A DNA stretch of 64,000 nt from NCBI GenBank assembly GCA_004194705.1, contig SADC01000951.1, forward strand, positions 1-64,000. Reading direction: 5' to 3'. The DNA is from Ditylenchus dipsaci (Eukaryota; Nematoda; Chromadorea; Rhabditida; Anguinidae). Position numbers and translations under genes: made by a program. The notes beneath the pieces are model-generated. The model saw only the letters and a program-made list of their open reading frames with translations. It was not told the origin of the DNA and ran no database searches. Below, piece after piece: positions 24,273 to 34,278 of the stretch (the first letter of the stretch is position 1; each line of letters starts with the position of its first letter).

Positions 24273-24509
24273 ATAAATTCTTTTCGAAATCTCCAAATAC
24301 AACCATTTGGTCATTCAAACTTAGGCCATTTTGTTATAGAATTAGGAATGATTGGATTGTTATTCCAAAAGTATTGGTTAGCAGCACATACCGTTTTTTC
24401 TCTAATAAAGCGGCACCACTAACTATTTATCAAATAAATAATTTCAAACCAGGTGTGTGTTCTCTATTAGAGAAAATACGGTGAGCATAGTTGCTCGCAG
24501 AGTTTGGTC

Positions 24510-24873
24510 ACTTATTAGGTCCTAATTAGTCGAAAAAACATGTTTCTAGGTGTGGGACGACATTTTTTTAAAAATATTTTTTGACCAAAAATCGACTTTT
24601 TGCCTTGGGGACCAAGGTAAACCACCTGGATAGGGTACCGGTACAAGATATCCTATACCTGCCTGCCTTCGGCACGCACCCTGATTCAATAGGAAGCCCC
24701 TTTGGGGGTACATGGTCCGGGATAAGGGCTGACCCTTTGGGGGTACATGGTTTACCATATTTACCTTGGTCCCCCAAGGCAAAAAGTCGATTTTTGGTCA
24801 AAAAATATTTAAAAAAAAAATGTCGTCCCACACCTAGAAACATGTTTTTGCGACTAATTAGGACCTAATAAGT
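24510..24873. mobile_element. Inverted-repeat element at the array edge
   Basis: Arms of about 100 bp (ACTTATTAGGTCCTAATTAG, then a GTGTGGGACGACATTTT block) face each other around an internal pair of TTTGGGGGTACATGG repeats. The 5S/SL1 unit stops at GGTCACTTA exactly where this element begins and does not resume after it. The element therefore sits on the junction between the array and unrelated DNA. Long overlapping frames on both strands are palindrome artefacts. Confidence 0.8.
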
Positions 24874-25093
24874 TCAAAACAGTGGTCAAAAGTCACTTTC
24901 GGGAGGACGACATATAAGTCATTTTAGCCAAAATCAGAATCAGACCAAAGCAAACTGGGGGGTGTATACCGAACTTGAGTGGACGTGTATACCGAAACTT
25001 AGCCCACAAAACAGAGACAACCAACAAGCCAAGCAATTCCACGAAATAAGACTGCACATATTAGAGCACACAAAGATTTGGAAGAAATCCTCA

Positions 25094-25342
25094 CTATCTT
25101 GAATAGTAAAAGAATAATTCGTAATGCTCTGGGTCGTCAAAGCTGCCCTTAGCGTTGTACCAATGAGACACTGAGTGTAGGAATGGCACGTCCATCTGAT
25201 ATGTTCTTTCGGTGGCTCCAGCCGCCCCAAATCCAAACACCTGAGGGTCATCAAATGCGCCACCATACTTCCTAATGAAAAAAGCAGTTTTATAGCCGGT
25301 AAAGAAGTCCCACTGACGACATCCTTGATTGCGTCGTAGAGT
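25094..25342 (-). CDS. Unrecognised protein, C-terminal exon
   Basis: On the minus strand one frame is open for 82 codons without an ATG start and ends in TAG. It has a composition unlike a random frame (RKYGGAFDDPQVFGFGAAG, then TYQMDVPFLHSVSHWYN and GSFDDPEHYELFFYYSR). A 151-codon ATG frame overlapping it (24940-25395) has a far less protein-like sequence and is taken as the shadow. The frame probably begins at an upstream splice acceptor (the AG before the codons for CRQWDFF). I do not recognise the family. It may be the 3' exon of a host gene or a fragment carried by the flanking repeats. Confidence 0.45.
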   Translation of the reverse strand, partial: TLRRNQGCRQWDFFTGYKTAFFIRKYGGAFDDPQVFGFGAAGATERTYQMDVPFLHSVSHWYNAKGSFDDPEHYELFFYYSR

Positions 25343-25428
25343 TCAGTTAAGTGATATATGTTGGACTGTTGCTCTCTGCAAAAGAGTTTCTTCATTTATT
25401 GAAACTGAAAAAAATTTAATTTCTTATA

Positions 25429-25680
25429 CCGCAATTTTTCTAAAATAACGCCCCCCCCCCTAAATTCAAAAAACGTGTTTGTGGCATTGTGTTTTTGACC
25501 CACTTTTTGAGAACTTCTCTTAGACAAGTTACTCCACATTTTGTAGCTTATCTCACTGGCTACAAAATGAGAGGTTATTTTTCTGAGAGAAGTATTAAAA
25601 AGTGGGTCAAAAGTGCAATGCCACAGACAATATTTTAAATCAAGAACGGGGGGAGGGGGCTTATTTTAGAGAAATTACAG
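25429..25680. mobile_element. TA-flanked MITE
   Basis: TIRs of about 27 bp (CCGCAATTTTTCTAAAATAA at the left, the complement of CTGTAATTTCTCTAAAATAA at the right) are flanked by TA on both sides. Next to the TIRs are C and G runs. The interior forms a second inverted repeat (GTGGCATTG / CAATGCCAC with GACCCACTTTTT). The terminal design is that of the CCGTATTT family, from a different subfamily. Confidence 0.75.
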
Positions 25681-25732
25681 TAACCAGCAAGTTATGCAAC
25701 ACTTTTTAGTGCAGCACCACTTTCTATTTTAT

Positions 25733-27416
25733 TTTTAAAGGGGCATGCTCGCGCCCGATGCAATAATTCTTGCATTTTAAACTCGCGAGTACCAGGCACG
25801 CCAGAGATTTTGAATTTCAAAATCGAATTTCGGAATCATTTTGAGTTCTATGCTTTGATCTTTCGTGACTTGTCGATGATTTTCGCTCTTCTTTTACGCT
25901 TGATTTTCTTACTGACTCACTGTTTTGGTTTCAGCGTAAAAGAGTCTCGTGTGCTCAGGTGGTAACATCAGCGGTTGATATATTTATGATTTTAGGTTCT
26001 CTCCTCATGTATTTTTAGACATTTTTATACAAATCACGCTGCGACTGCATATATCCTGTCAAAGTCTCTTATAGAAGTAATGTCAAATTAGCAGGCAACT
26101 ATTGATTTTTGACTTTTTCAGCCTGTATGAGTGTCACTTTCCATGTGCCTTCTTGCTCCATTCCATGGCACTATGGCTAGCCCCTTGTTACATATCTGTC
26201 GGAGCTCGTCAACTTCTCTGAATACTGGGTTGCCAAAAGACAAGGCTGCCCAGCGAAAGTGTGGGCTTTAAATCTCCATTTTTTCAGGTTCAACCGACAA
26301 TTGGGGCTTCGTAGCATTTTTTATCAGTAATCTAACAGTATCAGTAAACCGACTGGCAGTAAACGAACTACGAACAAGCTGTTTTTGTACATTTTCCGTA
26401 TCCATTAATTATTCAGGTATCTTTTGGCCTACCAGGCATTTCACATTATTAGTAGAATTTGTCCGCCGACATTTTCCATTGCATTTTCCAAATTCGGTTT
26501 TTTGCCCGAATTCAATGCTAAAATAATGAAAAATTGTCGGCTGACCAATTTCACTAACAATGAAAAAGGCCTGGAAGCCGTTCTGGTCTCTATGGCTCGT
26601 TCAGCCCTCCGGATTGAGAGTACTCCTGCTCTAATGTGTTGATGAATGAATTAGACTGTTGTCTGATTGTTTTTGATATGTGAGCTGCTACAAAAATGCT
26701 ACGAAGCCCCAATTGTCGGTTGAACCTGAAAAAATGGAGATTTAAAGCCCACACTTTCGCTGGGCAGCCTTGTCTTTTGGCAACCCAGTATTCAGAGAAG
26801 TTGACGAGCTCCGACAGATATGTAACAAGGGGCTAGCCATAGTGCCATGGAATGGAGCAAGAAGGCACATGGAAAGTGACACTCATACAGGCGGAAAAAG
26901 TCAAAAATCAATAGTTGCCTGCTAATTTGACATTACTTCTATAAGAGACTTTGACAGGATATTGCAGTCGCAGCGTGATTTGTATAAAAATGTCTAAAAA
27001 TACATGAGGAGAGAACCTAAAATCATAAATATATCAACCGCTGATATCCTTCCTTCCTGAGACCTCCAAATAGACACCTGAAAGACAGAACAAGGGAAAA
27101 GAAAATGACGGCGCACAAAATAAGTAAAACTTATCTAATACAAGCAACAAAATCGATGGAAGAACTTGAGCATGCGCGAAAATTACCACCTGAGCACACG
27201 AGACTCTTTTACGCTGAAACCAAAACAGTGAGTCAGTAAGAAAATCAAGCGTAAAAGAGGAGCAAAAATCCCCGACAAGTCACGAAAGATCAAAGCATAG
27301 AACTCAAAAAATGATTCCGAAATTCGATTTTGAAATTCAAAATCTCTGGCGTGCCTGGTACCCACGAGTTTAAAATGCAAGAATTATTGCATCGGGCGCG
27401 AGCATGCCCCTTAAAA
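25733..27416. mobile_element. Large foldback element
   Basis: Two arms of about 585 and 725 bp (25733-26318 and 26692-27416) are inverted copies. The right arm has about 135 extra bases at 27046-27182. The ends read TTTTAAAGGGGCATGCTCG and the inverse, like the TTTAAA-bounded palindromic repeats known from Caenorhabditis genomes (family assignment from memory). The arm contains a splice-acceptor-like TTTTTCAG. The 370-bp spacer holds only a 72-codon frame (26424-26642) that I do not trust. Confidence 0.8.
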
Positions 27417-27419
27417 GTC

Positions 27420-27833
27420 TTACTTCACCACTTTTTTAATCGCATCTTCATTTCTATTCCACATAGAAAATGAAGTAAGCGCTTCTGATGATCGTTGGAG
27501 TTTCAGGAATCTCTTCACCATATAACTTGCTGGTGAAAATCTGTTTAAGCCCCAAATACAGTCACTTCGATGGCAGTTGAATCCCTCGAAATAGTAGTCG
27601 GACTCAGTGTAAAACGGCTCCACAATTACCACCTGGTGGACCCAGCTAAATTTTGGTTTTATTCAGTGTAGTGACAATATTACTAACTTGCTGGTGCCTT
27701 TATCATCCATACGCTTTCGCAAAGCGTTCGCTGTGGAATTCCATTTTTTCAGTGACCTTGAGGAGATGTCATCTCTCATCCTTGCCAATTCTTCTTCAAA
27801 CACAGCACGTCCCTTCTTGTACCAAAAATCGTC
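27420..27833 (-). CDS. Two-exon gene fragment, unrecognised
   Basis: Exon 1 (27833-27688) follows an acceptor TTACAG and encodes DDFWYKKGRAVFEEEL and onward. It ends at a donor GTTAGT. A 42-bp intron (27687-27646, acceptor ATTTAG) joins in frame to exon 2 (27645-27420), which begins WVHQVVIVEPFYTESDYY and runs to a TAA stop. The frame is kept across the intron and the splice signals are good, so this looks like the 3' end of a real gene. I find no upstream exon before 28 kb and cannot name the family. It abuts the foldback element at 25733-27416 within a few bases, so it may have been truncated or captured by it. Confidence 0.5.
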
Positions 27834-28061
27834 CTGTAACAAATTTCAATTTGAGAGAATTTTGCTTTTTCACAATTAAATTCATAAATTTTTAAGTGCC
27901 AAATTATGCCATTGACCACACACAAGAAACTAGTGTGGCTTATTCGGCTCAAGAATAAAAGGTAACTGAACCACATTATTGAATTAGTCGGAAGACAAAA
28001 TAGCTATTGGCTGACCTAGACGATTTTTTTGAGAAAATAATGAAAATTTGTACATTAGGAG

Positions 28062-28493
28062 CAGTGTTTGGACTTTTAGAAAAGGGTCGTACTCGTACTT
28101 CGTACCGCTAAATTTTAACCGTCGTACTTCGTACTCGTACATCGTACAACGAAAATTTTAAGCTCGTACATCGTACTCGTACCTCTAAAATTTCTTCTCG
28201 TACTTCGTACTCGTACTTTGTATAAAAACGGATTAGATATTCAGGGAAAAATTTGAAAAAAAAAATATTTTGCAATGTCTTTTTCATTAAAAGACATTAA
28301 GATTCGGCTTTTTAGTGGTAAAGCGCCAGTATTTGCTTAGTGATTTATAAATATTTGTATTTTAGTTCGTACCTCGTACTCGTACCTCGTACCTCTAAAA
28401 TTTCTTCTCGTACTTCGTACTCGTAGTACGAGTACGAGTACGAGTACGTGTACGAGTACGAGTACGAAGTACGAGTACGAGGTCCAAACACTG
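28062..28493. mobile_element. hAT-type MITE built from TCGTAC words
   Basis: A 432-bp element with 12-bp TIRs CAGTGTTTGGAC and the inverse, flanked by a perfect 8-bp duplication ATTAGGAG (28054-28061 and 28494-28501). An 8-bp duplication with CAGTG-type ends is the hAT signature. Both subterminal regions are made of dozens of TCGTAC/GTACGA hexamers, ending at the right in a run of GTACGAGTACGAG. The centre is AT-rich. Noncoding. Confidence 0.9.
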
Positions 28494-28501
28494 ATTAGGA
28501 G

Positions 28502-29340
28502 GCATAAAATTAATCGAAAATTAATACAAAAATACAATTAATACAATTCAAATTTAAAAAAATCTTAATGTTTTGAAAAGGGGGAGGTTAAGCAACTGAG
28601 TTACCGGTTGTAGAAAAATAGTTCCGATTTTTTAGCAGTTTAGACATCAGAAAAACATGAAAACTTTTTTTCTAATATACCACTATGTAAGTCTAGGTTT
28701 CCTTTTTTAAGTGGTAAATCAAACACAGCTGGATCATCATAGAATGTGCTCTTGATAATTTTAAAAACATTCCAAAAAGTTGACAAGCATTTTTATCACA
28801 TTGAGTGATCGAAAGTTTAATTAGGGGCTAAGCACTTAAGAAAATATTAGCAGTATATTGTAGCACAGCTCAAGCGTTACAAAATGAATAAACTGAGTGA
28901 TCGGCACTTTAAAAAAAATTTCCTTTGACTTCGATTTTTTCAAAAAATTTTGACTTTTGGGAGGGCAAAAGTAGGTTCCAGCGGGCCAATAAAAAAACGT
29001 TAGATAGCCTATGCGCTAGAATGGGATCTAAGCTTTAAAATAAGGTATTGTGCATAGAATTCTGAAAAGCGGAAGTACCACTTATGGCGTCAAAAGGTCG
29101 CCATCCCAGTCAGCCCCCCCCTGGATACGTGCCTGGAAACAACCAAAACCGATTTTAAAATGTCTAATAGGTTTTTATTTTAGCTCTATCGTGTAGAGCA
29201 GGGTCGATTTGCGCTTAGATATGCTGATAAAACTTAAGAATCTGCGTGTTCCGGGAGTTTTTGGGAATTCGACAGGTGTCCCGCGTCTCGCGGGAGTATG
29301 AGGGCAGCCTAATGAGATAATGCATGGGGTTTTATTAGAG
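28502..29340. other. No gene seen
   Basis: AT-rich sequence without supported coding potential. The only structure I notice is CCCGCGTCTCGCGGG, a short GC palindrome at about 29279. Confidence 0.5.
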
Positions 29341-29629
29341 TTTTCCAATTTTCCGGAAAATTAGAAACTGGGAAATTTTCCGGGAAATTTCCCAGAAAAA
29401 TAGAAAATTTTCGGAAAATTAGAGAAAAATAGAAATATAGTCAATATTAGTTAAACAGTACTGGTTTTTCGATCAATATCTTATCCTAATTCAGCAAAGA
29501 ACTTTATTGACACCAAAATAATACATCCACCGAACCAATACTTACAGGAAGTTATCGGTAACCTGCCAGAACTCGTATAACTTACCGAAAATCGGTAAAT
29601 TTAAAAAGGTCGCCAGCTGCAGAGAAGTA

Positions 29630-30475
29630 CAGTCGAACCTCGATAATAGATACCCCGATAATAGATACCCTTCGATAGTAGATACCCTTAGCGCATATTT
29701 GGTTGGTTTTACTTAAAATAAGGCAAATCATACCCCTAATAGTAGATACCCTGATAATAAATACCCCTCGATAATAGATACCCTCTGACTCTTACACTGA
29801 CCTTTATTTTGCCCTCGATAACAGATACCTCTGACACTCAAGTCTAAATGAAAAGCCATTTCTTTTTCAAAGTGTAATTTTAAAATTTATTTGTTCAGAT
29901 TTGCCTATTTTTTTAAATTGGCGCTTATGTTTGGCTCGAAATCTCGCGATATTATTTTAACACGTCAAATACCGGTTGTTAAATCGGTTTATTGATGTCA
30001 CTGATGTCAAAAATCTAGGTTTCTCTAGCGAAATTATAGTTTTACGTGAAAATCGTTTTTGAACTTTTTTGGTAGTCTTGGTAGTCTAGAGGCTCAGCGT
30101 GCATTGCGATTGGTTCGTCAATACGTGGAAAACAATTTTGCGAATCCCGAGCTCCTCCGTCAGAGCGACGCCTTGGATACAGCTTTCTGGCAGGATGGTC
30201 AAAAGCAAAAGTAGCAGAGCTCTCTCAGTGATTTCTTCAAGCCGCTAACCTGATTCTTGTCTGATCGCAGTTGTTATTCTTCGTTAGTTGAATAAAGTAT
30301 CAATGTTTGGTTAGCGTTTACACCGTTCCCACTTTACTCTCGATAATGGATACTTCTGACCCAAAATTTGGTTGTCTGCCTCTCGATAGTAGATACCCCC
30401 GATAATAGATACCCCTCGATAGTAGATACCCCCTAGCCCGGTCCCGAGGGGGCATCTACTATCGAGGTTCGACTG
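29630..30475. mobile_element. pogo-like deletion derivative
   Basis: An 846-bp element with TIRs of about 26 bp (CAGTCGAACCTCGATAATAG at the left, the inverse at the right), flanked by TA. Variants of GATAATAGATACCC are repeated about ten times near both ends. The CAGTC.AACCTCG terminus and TA target are typical of the pogo/Tigger branch of Tc1/mariner. It retains a piece of transposase (30050-30214) and an AATAAA signal near 30290. Confidence 0.8.
30050..30214 (+). pseudogene. pogo/Tigger-like transposase C-terminus
   Basis: The frame encodes AQRALRLVRQYVENNF, then NPELLRQSDALDTAFW and a TAG stop. Repeated leucine-rich ALR.V..Y.E segments like this occur at the C-terminal end of pogo/Tigger-type transposases (from memory). 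The frame is blocked by TGA at 30047, and the AG at 30083-30084 or 30088-30089 could be the ancestral acceptor. DNA-binding and catalytic parts are absent. The surrounding TIRs support the assignment. Confidence 0.6.
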
Positions 30476-30655
30476 TAGCCAGAAATTTCTGACAGGGGGT
30501 GGCGGCTGAAGCACCCCCAGAAGTCATTTTACCTACACCGTTTTCGAGTTTTATAGTGTTTTTAATCAAAAATGTTAAAAAAAAACCGACAGAGGAGAGA
30601 CTAAATCCCACTGAGAAACACCCCCCTCCCTCTGGCTAGGCCCCTGTCCAGCGGC

Positions 30656-30703
30656 ACAGTTAACTGTGGACGTACAGTTAACTGTGACTGTCCAGTTAAC
30701 TGT
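30656..30703. repeat. Triplicated palindrome ACAGTTAACTGT
   Basis: The 12-bp perfect palindrome occurs at 30656-30667 and 30674-30685, and as its 10-bp core at 30693-30702, about 18 bp apart. Confidence 0.8.
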
Positions 30704-31246
30704 AGAATTTAACCTCGATATTATGGCCCTCGTTGAAAATATCTGAAAAACTAATGCAGTAGCCCTTCATTTAGTGTCCTACTAGCCCTCAGTAATAAAA
30801 AAAGCCACCAAACATCCAACTAGGCACGCAAAAAACTCTGAATGGCTTAATATAAACAAATTTCTAATTTTCCGAAATACATACTGACGGAAAATTAGAA
30901 CAAATTTTCCGGAAAATTTCCCGGGAAATTTTCCGGGAAATTTCCCATTGGTCAGCTCTAGGTTTTATGATCATAAAATGAAATATTTTGCTTAAAAGAA
31001 ATAATTGTGTCATTTTTCAAAAATGCTGTTATTACTTCATGATGCTTTTATATGACGTTCGTTTAGTCAATTGTATACATCATTCGACAGAGCAGGAAAA
31101 ACTGCACCGGTAAATACTTCAAGCTAAAGTGTTAACACGCTTTTGGTTTCTCTCAAAAAATAGTTCAAAACTTATTTTGACGAGAAACTTTATTTTGCTA
31201 CGAAAACCTGAATTTTTGACACCGAATTCGTACACTTTACCTTTAA

Positions 31247-34124
31247 CACGCAAAGGGCTGAGTGTACTAACGGTAGCAAAATGCTCGGCCAGTCTCGCTG
31301 AGCATGTTTACAAAAATGGAAAATTCAAAAAGTCACTTTTTGACCACTCCAGGTGCTCGAGAAGCATGGTCATTTTCGGTACCTGGTCTCCACATAGGTA
31401 CGTGAAGGTTTGGTGTCGGTGCTTACTTAAATTGGTATCTCGGCCGTACTGCTAATAGTGCAAAATGACCGCGAGGAGTTGTGCTATCTATTGAATATAT
31501 GTGAGCCGATGTTTGTTTTCAAAAAGATTGATAACCCACCTATTGTTCAACAATAGTCCACTTGCCCGAAATTCCTATCTTTGAGCCAAACTTTGCTCAA
31601 AAGTTTGAAATTTGACATTTTTCTATGCTTTCTTGGTCATAAACGATAGAGAATTTCCTCAGCTAAAAGATAGTAAACTTTTTAGTTCCAGCTTTAAGAG
31701 CAAAACTGTCAGAAATAACAGGAGAATAGGGTTAGTCATCAAATTTCCCTATATAGTGGTTTTCCAAATTTCAAGTATTTTACTTATCTTTTTCTTTATC
31801 TTTTTATTCAAATAAATAAAAATGTTTCTTTGGTGAAAATTTTTATTAAAATTATTGTTCTGCATTAAGATCTGAACGGTGGGATTTGCACATAGGGCGG
31901 CTACAGACAGTGCACCGAGTGTGAATTCTTTTTTGACATTTGAAGCAAAGGCCGCAAGTGTTTGGTTGAATTGTTTGTCTGGTATTCATCGCTGTTGTGG
32001 GTTCTTCACATTCATTTGTAGATGCACACCTTTGTTTATCTCGAGACCGCTACAGGTTTTTCATGAAATCCATTCGGTTTGATCATAAAAATAAAAGAGT
32101 TAAAAATTATGCTGGTTCTTATGAGGACAAGCTCGTTCACATTCGTCAGGTATGTAATCGTATACAGTTATACAATGCATAAAAATGTTTAGATCTTTCG
32201 CATTTTTACAAGAAACACTCAGCAAAACTATAGCCACGGTGAATTGCTTACGATCGACGAAATTCTGCTACCCTTTCGTGGTCGATGCCCCTTCCGCATG
32301 TTCATACCATCCAAAAGGCTAAATTTGGAATCAAAATTTTTTGCGCCGTTGACCCAGCTACTATGTATCTTGTGAACTCAGAGATCTACTAGGGTAAGCA
32401 GGGCACAGAAGGCGAAAGAAATCTCGGAAAAAATGTAATTTAGATCAGTTCGTTCATAGTTGAGATGTTCATTTTCCAATTTTATTTGGTTCTGAACCTG
32501 GCTGAGCAATTTTTATCGGAGGGTCGCACTTTAGTGACAGACAACTTCTTCACTTCAATCCAGCTTGGCACTGAACTGTGGGGTAAAAAGACACGCTTGT
32601 TAGGAACTATCAGAAAAAATAGGGTTGAAAATCCATCCGATTTTGTCAAAGAACCTATAGAGGTAACTGTAAGCACATCAAATAGTTTATTCGAACAGTT
32701 TTTGTTAGGTTGGTAAGAGCAAATTTGTCTTCCGGGAGCATGGAACTTTGATGATGCTTCAAGCTCGTCCAAGAAAGCAAGTAATGCTCTACTCCACCAA
32801 ACATCACCAGCCTGAGGTGCACAAAAGTGGCCAACCAAAGATGATAACTGACTATAATGCCACCAAATTTGTTGTCGACATCTTTGATGAGATGTGTGGT
32901 AGATATACCTATTCTCCAAGAACAAACCGCTGGCCTCTTCGAATTTTCATGCACTTATGTGATGCCGCTGCTCAGAATGCTAATGTCCTATTCAATAAAG
33001 AGGAATCAAGACGTTCCTTTATCGTCCAGCTAGCAAATCAATTGATGCACGAGCAGAAAGAGCGGAGGAGACATGAGAGTCATTGGATAAGCGAGGGCTT
33101 CAGGGAAATAGACAGCTTGTATGAAAGGTATTTCTGTGATTCGTTTTCCCTTTTCTCTGAACTTTATTTGTAGCCTACAAGCGAAAATGATGGGAACTGA
33201 AAAGGCGCATCCAGTCAATCATTGCTACATCTGCAACCTATCTGGACGAGGTGAAAGTATACAAGACTGCAGCTATTGCAAGAAGCAAATCTGTAAAAAT
33301 CATAAAACTGTGCTTACACTCTGCCCTGATTGCAATATTCCTGAAGTGAAAAAAAGAAACAAAAAAGAACCCACAACAGCGATGAATACCAGACAAACAA
33401 TTCAACCAAACACTTGCGGCCTTTGCTTCAAATGTCAAAAAAGAATTCACACTCGGTGCACTGTCTGTAGCCGCCCTATGTGCAAATCCCACCGTTCAGA
33501 TCTCAATGCAGAACAAAAATTTTAATAAAAATTTTCACCAAAGAAACATTTTTATTTATTTGAATAAAAAGATAAAGAAAAAGATAAGTAAAATACTTGA
33601 AATTTGGAAAACCTCTATATAGGGAAATTTGATGACTAACCCTATTCTCCTGTTATTTCTGACAGTTTTGCTCTTAAAGCTGGAACTAAAAAGTTTACTA
33701 TCTTTTAGCTGAGGAAATTCTCTATCGTTTATGACCAAGAAAGCATAGAAAAATTTCAAATTTCAAACTTTTGAGCAAAGTTTGGCTCAAAGATAGGAAT
33801 TTCGGGCAAGTGGACTATTGTTGAACAATAGGTGGGTTATCAATCTTTTTGAAAACAAACATCGGCTCACATATATTCAATAGATAGCACAACTCCTCGC
33901 GGTCATTTTGCATTATTAGCAGTACGGCCGAGATACCAATTCAAGTAAGCACCGACACCAAACGTTCACGTACCTATGTGGAGACCAGGTACCGAAAATG
34001 ACCATGCTTCTCGAGCACCTGGAGTGGTCAAAAAGTGACTTTTTGAATTTTCCATTTTTGTAAACATGCTCAGCGAGACTGGCCGAGCATTTTGCTACCG
34101 TTAGTATACTCAGCCCTTTGCGTG
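31247..34124. mobile_element. Decayed piggyBac-like transposon
   Basis: The ends read TTAA-CACGCAAAGGGCTGAGT at the left (TTAA 31243-31246) and its inverse at the right (TTAA 34125-34128). TTAA is the piggyBac target duplication. The interior carries the transposase remnant at 32022-33525. The left part of the element, where the transposase N-terminus should lie, is replaced by an inverted copy of the right end. Confidence 0.8.
32022..33525 (+). pseudogene. piggyBac-like transposase, 5'-truncated and broken
   Basis: The family cuts and pastes DNA at TTAA using a DDD catalytic core. I reconstruct five exons: 32022-32149, 32193 to about 32440, about 32475-32662, 32709-33127 and 33174-33525. 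Three introns are 43, 46 and 46 bp with GT-AG ends. Exon 1 encodes SRDRYRFFMKSIRFD. Exon 2 has LTIDEILLPFRGRCPF, with the first catalytic D. Exon 3 has LVTDNFFTSIQL, with the second. Exon 4 has VVDIFDEMCGRYTYS and TNRWPLRIF, with the third. Exon 5 encodes two Cys/His zinc-binding clusters (CYICN...CPDC; CGLCFKCQK...CKSH). Breaks: a one-base frameshift in exon 2 after PSKR, a TAG stop in place of the Thr of the EIYTGK-type motif, a damaged acceptor before exon 3, and no N-terminus. Not functional. Confidence 0.85.
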
Positions 34125-34278
34125 TTAACACTTCACACTTCACCTTACTTTCCGGTGCAGTTTTTCGTGCTCTGTCGAATGATATATACCCTTGACTATA
34201 TTATTTATGTTGCATTAACAGCGTTTTCGAAAAAAGACACAATTATTTCTTTCAAGCAAAAAAAAATTTTTCTGGTCA

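Larger units (their letters stand above)
1..24509. repeat. 5S rRNA / SL1 RNA tandem array
   Basis: About 21 head-to-tail copies of one unit. The five copies whose 5S genes begin at 16942, 18113, 19284, 20455 and 21626 are spaced exactly 1,171 bp apart and look identical. Spacing elsewhere is 1,105-1,170 bp. Each unit holds a minus-strand 5S gene, a plus-strand SL1 RNA gene starting 157 bp from the 5S 5' end, and about 780 bp of spacer. The array is open at the left window edge and ends on the right at an inverted-repeat element (24510). The leftmost copies are peppered with single-base deletions, mostly in homopolymers. In the spacer I see hairpins (for example GAGCA/TGCTC just after the SL1 3' region, and an ACGACAG/CTGTCGT pair) and an Sm-like module described separately. 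The short open frames here are shadows of RNA genes and spacer. Confidence 0.96.
29341..30946. mobile_element. Element with GGGAAATTTTCC subterminal words
   Basis: Both ends carry clustered, self-complementary GGAAATTTTCC / CCGGAAAATT words (29341-29430 and 30860-30946) in inverted arrangement, like hAT subterminal repeats. Exact ends and target duplication are not clear. A pogo-like element sits inside it (29630-30475). Confidence 0.55.
30975..34275. repeat. Inverted duplication around a piggyBac-like element
   Basis: The left arm (about 30975-32006) is an inverted copy of the right arm (about 33365-34275). The arms contain the transposase 3' coding end, its downstream flank, the TTAA-bounded terminus and 150 bp beyond it. 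The left arm has an extra 111 bp (31136-31246) between two TTAACACGC copies. The right arm reads TTAACACGC only once. Confidence 0.85.

Noticed and set aside
1..24509. Dozens of repeated 60-165-codon frames in the array, on both strands
   Set aside because: They are translations of 5S rRNA, SL1 RNA and spacer. They appear and vanish with single-base indels between copies and overlap each other on opposite strands.
1..24509. CRISPR or a protein-coding tandem repeat as explanation of the array
   Set aside because: The unit is 1.17 kb with recognisable eukaryotic 5S and SL1 genes and no short repeat/spacer alternation.
24546..24868. Three overlapping 78-95 codon frames
   Set aside because: They lie in a palindromic element, and the two strands mirror each other.
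24940..25395. 151-codon ATG frame on the minus strand
   Set aside because: A different frame of the same strand (25094-25342) has clearly better protein composition, so the longer frame is a shadow.
29641..30440. Telomere-like or minisatellite interpretation of GATAATAGATACCC repeats
   Set aside because: The repeats are confined between pogo-type TIRs with TA flanks and are better explained as part of that element.
31612..31815. 67-codon frame duplicated at 33556-33759 on the other strand
   Set aside because: The duplication reflects the inverted arms of the piggyBac-like element; the sequence is 3' flank, not coding.
31879..32082. Plus-strand frame matching a minus-strand frame at 33238-33492
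   Set aside because: It is the antisense of the transposase zinc-finger exon, read through the inverted arm.
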